A stretch of 10,397 nucleotides of DNA from UBA4717 sp002404395. Lineage in GTDB: Bacteria; Bacillota; Clostridia; Oscillospirales; CAG-272. Every line of letters begins with the position of its first letter. The stretch's first letter is position 1. Below, piece after piece: positions 6,064 through 10,397 of the stretch. The notes beneath the pieces are model-generated. The model did not search any database, was not told where the DNA came from, and worked only from the letters and a program-made list of their open reading frames with translations. Where the stretch lies: positions 1 to 10,397 of the forward strand of contig CALFNW010000102.1 in NCBI GenBank assembly GCA_937902275.1, written 5' to 3'. The position numbers were made by a program, and so were the translations under genes.

Positions 6064-8166
6064 ATGGCTATTTATAAGAGTTTTGATATCTCACCGGCTG
6101 TCCCCGTCTGGATAGACGGCGAAGAGCTTACCATGAACGTGACCCTCTCCGCAAAGGCAGAGGTCGGAGCCTGCGCTTCGGCAACGCTCGCGCTCGCCGC
6201 TTCCTCCAGCTTCATCGTACTTGTAAACGACAAATTTATCGCGCACGGACCGGCGAGATGCGCCGAGGGCTTTTACTACGTTGACGAACTTGAGCTTGCT
6301 CCGCACCTTAAAAACGCGCATAATATCATAGAGATCCGCGCGGTCGGATATAACGTCAATGCCTTTTCTTATCTCGATCAGCCGTCATTTTTGGCGGCGC
6401 GCCTTACCGTTGACGGCAAGATCTGCGCCGCGACCGGCACAGACGGCTTTACATACCGCCGTTTTACCGAGCGTGTGCAAAAGGTTCAGCGTTTTTCGTA
6501 TCAGCGCACATTTGCCGAAGCGTATGACCTTGCACCCGAAGCCGACGGCAAAAATATTAAGATCGTACCGGTCTCAGAAAAAGCACTGCTCTGCCGCACC
6601 GTGCCCTACGGCGAATATCCGAGCGCGACCGCCGAAATGTTTGCGCGCGGGACGCTCTCATACTCGGATAAGCCCGATTATATGCACGACCGCTATATAG
6701 ACCGCCCCGAACGCCCGAATTATAAGCTCTATCCGCTTGATGAGCTTGAAGAAAAAACATATATCGACGCACAGAAAATGGACCAAAGCACGCCGGTCCC
6801 CTGTAACGAAAACGGTGAGAGCTTTACACTTGAAGCCGACACATACGCGCTGTTTGAGTATGAGCGCGACTATACCGGAATATTTTCGCTTGAACTTGAG
6901 TCGGACGGCGGCGACTTCTACATCATGTTTGACGAAAAGCTCTCGGACGGCACCGTAAATGAGCTTCGCATGGGCTGTACCGCAATAATCAAGTGGCACG
7001 CTCCGCGCGGCAGATATACGCTCGTTTGCGCCGAGCCGTATACCATGCACTATTTCAAGGTGTGCGCCGTCGGCGGCAGGATGACCGTCAGAGCGCTGAA
7101 GCTCAACCGCGTGGTCTTCCCCGCTTCGCATATCAAACGCCGTTTCATCGGAAAGTCTCCCGAGCTTAAACGCATCTACGACGCGGCTATCGAGACCTTC
7201 TCGGCAAACGCCGTGGATATATACATGGATTGCCCGTCGCGCGAACGCGCCGGTTGGCTTTGCGACAGCTTCTTCACTTCGCGCGTGGAAAAGGTCCTGA
7301 CCGGCCGCTCGGACGTTGAGCACGCATTTTTGCTCAACTTTATACTTCCCGAAAAATTCGACGATCTGCCGCACGGTATGCTTCCGATGTGCTATCCGAG
7401 CAACACCGACGCGTTTATACCGCAGTGGGCAATGTGGTATGTAATGGAACTGCGCGAATATTTCTACCGTACGGGCGACCGCGAATTTATCGACTGCGCC
7501 AAAAAGCGCGTTTATGACCTGCTCGGCTACTTCAGACGATTTGAAAACGAGTACGGTATGCTCGAAAACCTCGAAAGCTGGCGGTTTGTCGAGTGGTCGC
7601 ACGCAAACGATCTGGTTGACGGACTGAACTTCCCCACAAATATGCTCTATTCGGGCTTCAAGGACGCGATAAGCGAGCTTTACGGAGATGAAAGTCTGAG
7701 CGACGACGCCGAAAAGATCAGACGCAACATCCGTCTGCTTTCCATGACCGATTCGGGTTTCTTTGCCGATCAGGCACTGCGTGACGAGCACGGCAAGCTC
7801 AAGCTCGTCGCCGACCGTACCGAGGTCTGCCAATATTATGCCTTCTTCTTTGAAGTGGCAACTCCGGAACTTTACCCCGAGCTTTTTGAAATATTGCTTC
7901 ACGATTTCGGCGCCGACCGCGCAAAGACCGGCAAATATCCCGAAATTTTCCCCGCCAATGCTTTCATCGGCAACTATCTGAGACTTGACATACTCTGCCG
8001 TTTAGGCTATAATAAGGAATTAGAAGACAATATACGCGGATACTTCCTGTATATGGCTGATTCCTCGGGAACATTGTGGGAAAACATGACCGACTATGCC
8101 AGCATGAATCACGGCTTCGCTTCGCACGTGATCTATTGGTTCGACAAGCTCGGTATGCTTGAATAA
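6064..8166 (+). CDS. GH78-like alpha-L-rhamnosidase, cytosolic
   Basis: This 700-residue protein has no signal peptide or membrane segment, so it should act on imported oligosaccharides. N-terminal beta-sandwich domains cover about residues 30-160 and 250-355, and an (alpha/alpha)6 catalytic barrel covers about 360-700. The catalytic signature DCPSRERAGWLCD has Asp389, Glu394 and Asp401. Their spacing fits the conserved Asp, general-acid Glu and Asp of family GH78, whose usual form ends GWTGD. Glu673 in GTLWE near the C-terminus fits the second catalytic Glu, and SMNH (680-683) corresponds to the family's S-x-N-H motif. WRFVEW (506-511) is another barrel motif. The protein stops soon after SMNH, so the C-terminal beta domain found in many GH78 enzymes is missing. 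Known reaction of the family: release of terminal alpha-L-rhamnose. Other sugar specificities are possible because the match is motif-based. The gene stands alone between its own promoter and terminator. Confidence 0.8.
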   Translation: MAIYKSFDISPAVPVWIDGEELTMNVTLSAKAEVGACASATLALAASSSFIVLVNDKFIAHGPARCAEGFYYVDELELAPHLKNAHNIIEIRAVGYNVNAFSYLDQPSFLAARLTVDGKICAATGTDGFTYRRFTERVQKVQRFSYQRTFAEAYDLAPEADGKNIKIVPVSEKALLCRTVPYGEYPSATAEMFARGTLSYSDKPDYMHDRYIDRPERPNYKLYPLDELEEKTYIDAQKMDQSTPVPCNENGESFTLEADTYALFEYERDYTGIFSLELESDGGDFYIMFDEKLSDGTVNELRMGCTAIIKWHAPRGRYTLVCAEPYTMHYFKVCAVGGRMTVRALKLNRVVFPASHIKRRFIGKSPELKRIYDAAIETFSANAVDIYMDCPSRERAGWLCDSFFTSRVEKVLTGRSDVEHAFLLNFILPEKFDDLPHGMLPMCYPSNTDAFIPQWAMWYVMELREYFYRTGDREFIDCAKKRVYDLLGYFRRFENEYGMLENLESWRFVEWSHANDLVDGLNFPTNMLYSGFKDAISELYGDESLSDDAEKIRRNIRLLSMTDSGFFADQALRDEHGKLKLVADRTEVCQYYAFFFEVATPELYPELFEILLHDFGADRAKTGKYPEIFPANAFIGNYLRLDILCRLGYNKELEDNIRGYFLYMADSSGTLWENMTDYASMNHGFASHVIYWFDKLGMLE

Positions 8167-8183
8167 ATCTCTCAAAACCGTTA

Positions 8184-8230
8184 CGGGTCTGCCGCATTTG
8201 ACTTTTCTCAGGCAGACCCGCTCTTTTATT
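8184..8230 (+). terminator. Intrinsic terminator of the rhamnosidase gene
   Basis: A perfect 10-bp stem, CGGGTCTGCC (8184-8193) with GGCAGACCCG (8211-8220), has a 17-nt loop and is followed by a T-rich tail (CTCTTTTATT). It starts 17 nt after the stop codon. Confidence 0.88.
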
Positions 8231-8277
8231 GTGCAAAAGCCGCCTGTTTTAAAATTTCTGAAAGGTTTGGTTCGATC

Positions 8278-10119
8278 ATGAAAAACAAACTTATTACCGC
8301 CGCGCTCATCATGCTGATGCTTGCATTGTTTGCCGTCACGGCAAGCGCTGAAGTGGAGACTGTGGCTTTTGAAGCCGATGCGCTTCAAAGCGGAATCTTC
8401 CGTCAGCCTCATTCGCTGTACGCTTCGGAAAGCACAGACTTCGACGAAGCAAAAAAAGCCGAACTCTCCGCGGCAATACTCGCTTCATGGGACAAATACG
8501 AAACCGAAATCCCGCTGACCGCTTTTGACATAAAGCTCAGCGAGACCAAAACGCTCTTTGCGCTCTTGGGAGAGCTTCTCAACGATAATCCCGAATACTT
8601 TTTTGTTGATTCCAGAAAATTTTCGTGCAGTCATAACAACTCATACGTTCTGTCCATCACGACCACGTATGCTTATCCGAGCGCGGATATACCCACCATG
8701 CGCGCAAAGCTTGCAAGTGAAGTCGAAACCGCTCTCGCATATGTGGAAGATCGTCCCGGAGACTTTGATAAGTTACTCGGTCTGCACGATTATCTGGTGC
8801 TCTCCGCCGAATACGACGAACAGACCTATCTTGATCAGAATACCAATAAACGCGAAGCATTTTCCTCATACGGCGTGCTCGTCGATAAGCTCGGTGTGTG
8901 CCAGAGTTATGCGCTCGCATACAAGCTTTTGTTAAATCGGCTTGACATAGAGTCCGAGCTTGTAGTTGCCGATTCCATCAAACACGCCTGGAACCTTGTA
9001 AAACTCGGCGAGGCTTACTACCACGTGGACGTGACCTGGGACGATCCGCTTACCGACCGCCCCGGAGTAGTCGGATATACGAATTTTCTCTGCTCGGACA
9101 GCGCCTCGGATAACATTCATAAAACGCTTGCCCGCGGCTCACATGCCGCCGCAAGCGACAAATACGACAGCGCCGTGTTCAAATCAAGCGGAGTTACGAA
9201 TCTCACATATCTTGACGGCAAATATTATTTTATATATTACAATGCCGGAGGCGAATCGTTTAAATACTCGCTTTGCTCTATGACTGCCGATGCGACCGAT
9301 CAAAAAAGCGAATTGAGAAAACTGAGCGATTTAATAGTACGCGCCTACAGCTCCAAGGGCAAAGTTTACAGCTATCTGCGCATCGGTATGTTCAACCCGA
9401 TCACTTTCAGGAGCAACGGCAATATCTATTACAGCGCCGGCGACCGCATATACCGCTATGAGCCGGAAAAGTACGTCGATACCGTCGTATTTCTTACCGA
9501 GCTTACGACCGGTCATATCATGGTCGATCCGCTAAAGACCGCATCGGAAACTTTCACCGGCACGATTTACGATTATGTTTATACCTATGACCGCACCGTA
9601 AGGAGAGCGGTTTCCCGAAACGTCAGTGTAAAAAGCATTTCCGGAAGCCTCAGCCATACGTTTGTCAAAGCCGAAGACTTGATCCCATACACCTGTGAAG
9701 CAAACGGCGGCTGCAATTATACCTGCTCTCACTGCGAAATTACAGTGCTCAGCGTTATCACCCCCGCTCATCATGATTTTGAAGAGATCTCAAACACCGA
9801 CCCGACCGAAACCGAAGTCGGCAGGATCGAATATGAGTGTAAAAACTGTTTAGAGCACAAGACAGACTACGTTGCGCCCGAAGCCTATCTGCCGGGCGAC
9901 GCCGACGGCAACGGCGAAGTCAACGAAGCCGATGCTATGGCGCTTGCAAGCTATATCGCGGGCTGGAAAAACCGCTCGATATACGAGATCAACTGCGACT
10001 TTGACGCAAACGGGGTGATCGACACCGCCGACGTTTTGTTTTTACTGCGTCACTTCCGCGGCGTTCCGGGCTACAAATCGCTCCCCGACACAATGCTTGA
10101 AGTACCGTTTGTCGGCTGA
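8278..10119 (+). CDS. Secreted transglutaminase-like protein with C-terminal dockerin
   Basis: This protein has 613 residues. Residues 1-24 are a signal peptide (KNK start, hydrophobic core, TASA end). Residues about 25-165 are a helical lead-in containing DNPEYFFV, often seen before this domain. Residues about 166-258 are a transglutaminase-like core with the triad Cys208 (GVCQSYA), His236 (HAWN) and Asp251 (DVTWDDP). Residues about 303-410 are rich in beta strands with repeated YY motifs and may be propeller-like. Residues about 473-527 form a Cys-rich segment (C473, C479, C483, C486, then C521 and C524). Residues about 538-600 are a type I dockerin with ligands D541, D543, N545, N549 and D552, and D574, D576, N578, D582 and D585. 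Family members are cysteine proteases or amide-crosslinking enzymes; the substrate is unknown. The Shine-Dalgarno site is weak (AAAGG at 8261-8265, 12 nt upstream). No convincing promoter lies in the 50 nt after the preceding terminator. Confidence 0.87.
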   Translation: MKNKLITAALIMLMLALFAVTASAEVETVAFEADALQSGIFRQPHSLYASESTDFDEAKKAELSAAILASWDKYETEIPLTAFDIKLSETKTLFALLGELLNDNPEYFFVDSRKFSCSHNNSYVLSITTTYAYPSADIPTMRAKLASEVETALAYVEDRPGDFDKLLGLHDYLVLSAEYDEQTYLDQNTNKREAFSSYGVLVDKLGVCQSYALAYKLLLNRLDIESELVVADSIKHAWNLVKLGEAYYHVDVTWDDPLTDRPGVVGYTNFLCSDSASDNIHKTLARGSHAAASDKYDSAVFKSSGVTNLTYLDGKYYFIYYNAGGESFKYSLCSMTADATDQKSELRKLSDLIVRAYSSKGKVYSYLRIGMFNPITFRSNGNIYYSAGDRIYRYEPEKYVDTVVFLTELTTGHIMVDPLKTASETFTGTIYDYVYTYDRTVRRAVSRNVSVKSISGSLSHTFVKAEDLIPYTCEANGGCNYTCSHCEITVLSVITPAHHDFEEISNTDPTETEVGRIEYECKNCLEHKTDYVAPEAYLPGDADGNGEVNEADAMALASYIAGWKNRSIYEINCDFDANGVIDTADVLFLLRHFRGVPGYKSLPDTMLEVPFVG

Positions 10120-10146
10120 GCGCATAATATTCACCGTCCGACCTTC

Positions 10147-10178
10147 CCCTCCGTATGCTGATAACATACGGAGGGATT
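10147..10178 (+). terminator. Hairpin after the transglutaminase gene
   Basis: A perfect 11-bp stem, CCCTCCGTATG (10147-10157) with CATACGGAGGG (10165-10175), has a 7-nt loop and lies 27 nt after the stop codon. It is followed only by ATTAG, so the T tract is poor on the + strand and absent on the minus strand. It may protect the 3' end or terminate weakly. Confidence 0.6.
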
Positions 10179-10220
10179 AGCGTGAAAGATTAAAACTCAC
10201 GCAAACTTGAAAGGCATAGC

Positions 10221-10256
10221 AAAAAAGCCCTGCAAGAATCGAATTTTTTGCAGAGC
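10221..10256 (-). terminator. Minus-strand intrinsic terminator
   Basis: CTGCAAGAA (10230-10238) pairs with TTTTTGCAG (10245-10253), including one G-U pair, around a 6-nt loop. Past one mismatch the stem extends by two more pairs (10227-10228 with 10255-10256). Read on the minus strand, it is followed at once by six Ts (complement of 10221-10226). This predicts a leftward transcript entering from the right edge and converging on the transglutaminase gene. Confidence 0.7.
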
Positions 10257-10276
10257 AACAATCATTTCAAGGAAAT

Positions 10277-10363
10277 CTAAGCAGGTGTAAATACACTTTG
10301 CTTTTCCAAGAATCTTGTAGCTTGCTTAATCGCTTTTTCGAGTGTAGGTTTGTCAATGATGTG
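10277..10363 (-). pseudogene. Possible 3' end of a leftward gene, broken or partial
   Basis: Read leftward, 28 codons end in TAG at 10277-10279 and encode an amphipathic, charged peptide containing KPTLEKAIKQATRFLEKQ. It looks protein-like and stops 21 nt before a strong minus-strand terminator. An in-frame stop (10364-10366) lies just upstream, so if this is the end of a gene it has been interrupted by a frameshift or stop codon. I do not recognise the family. The region is more AT-rich than the rest of the window. The stretch is short, and chance is a real alternative. Confidence 0.25.
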
Positions 10364-10397
10364 TTACAAAAATCAGAAAACTTCGCCGTTGGATAAA

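Noticed and set aside
6658..7902. Long open frame on the minus strand inside the rhamnosidase gene (414 codons)
   Set aside because: It is antisense to a gene with clear catalytic motifs, its translation shows no recognisable domain, and it lacks a promoter or ribosome binding site. It results from the codon bias of the sense gene.
8229..8255. Possible promoter of the transglutaminase gene (TTGTGC, 15-bp spacer, TAAAAT)
   Set aside because: Poor -35 match and a short spacer; the gene needs a promoter, but this site is too weak to annotate.
1..10397. CRISPR arrays, tRNA or rRNA genes, insertion sequences with inverted ends
   Set aside because: No regularly spaced repeats, tRNA-like cloverleaf, rRNA segment or transposase motifs were seen on either strand.

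Overview
The window looks like a chromosomal stretch from a Gram-positive Clostridia-type bacterium, probably an uncultured gut or rumen Firmicute. The evidence is type I dockerin modules, S-layer homology (SLH) repeats, Shine-Dalgarno sites close to GGAGG, sigma-A-like promoters with TGn-extended -10 boxes, and roughly even base composition. This placement is inferred from gene families. No 16S rRNA or other marker gene is present.

Layout, all main genes on the + strand. (1) Positions 2-238 hold the 3' end of a gene encoding a dockerin, followed by a hairpin terminator. (2) Positions 522-2984 encode a secreted SGNH/GDSL esterase. Its order is signal peptide, beta-rich module, Ig-like BIG2 domain, SGNH catalytic domain, second copy of the beta-rich module, and a C-terminal dockerin. 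(3) Positions 3166-5874 encode a paralogue with the same architecture, except that three SLH repeats replace the dockerin. (4) Positions 6064-8166 encode a GH78-like alpha-L-rhamnosidase with no signal peptide, so it is probably cytosolic. (5) Positions 8278-10119 encode a secreted transglutaminase-fold protein ending in a Cys-rich linker and a dockerin. (6) Positions 10120-10397 are more AT-rich. They hold a hairpin after gene 5 and, on the minus strand, an intrinsic terminator preceded by a possible end of a broken or partial gene.

The genes appear to be separate transcription units and not one operon. Genes 2, 3 and 4 each have a recognisable promoter. Genes 1, 2, 4 and 5 are followed by perfect hairpins. 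Gene 3 has no hairpin close to its stop, but an 11-bp dyad with a T tract lies over the start region of gene 4.

A plausible joint role is use of an acetylated, rhamnose-containing plant polysaccharide. The esterase paralogues would remove ester groups outside the cell, one held by a cohesin partner through its dockerin and one on the cell wall through SLH repeats. Imported oligosaccharides would then be trimmed by the cytosolic rhamnosidase. No transporter, regulator, cohesin or scaffoldin is present in the window, so this is inference. The most interesting points are the swap of surface-attachment modules between tandem paralogues, the repeated beta-rich module that brackets the esterase domain (four copies in the window), and the combined dyad, terminator and promoter ahead of the rhamnosidase gene.
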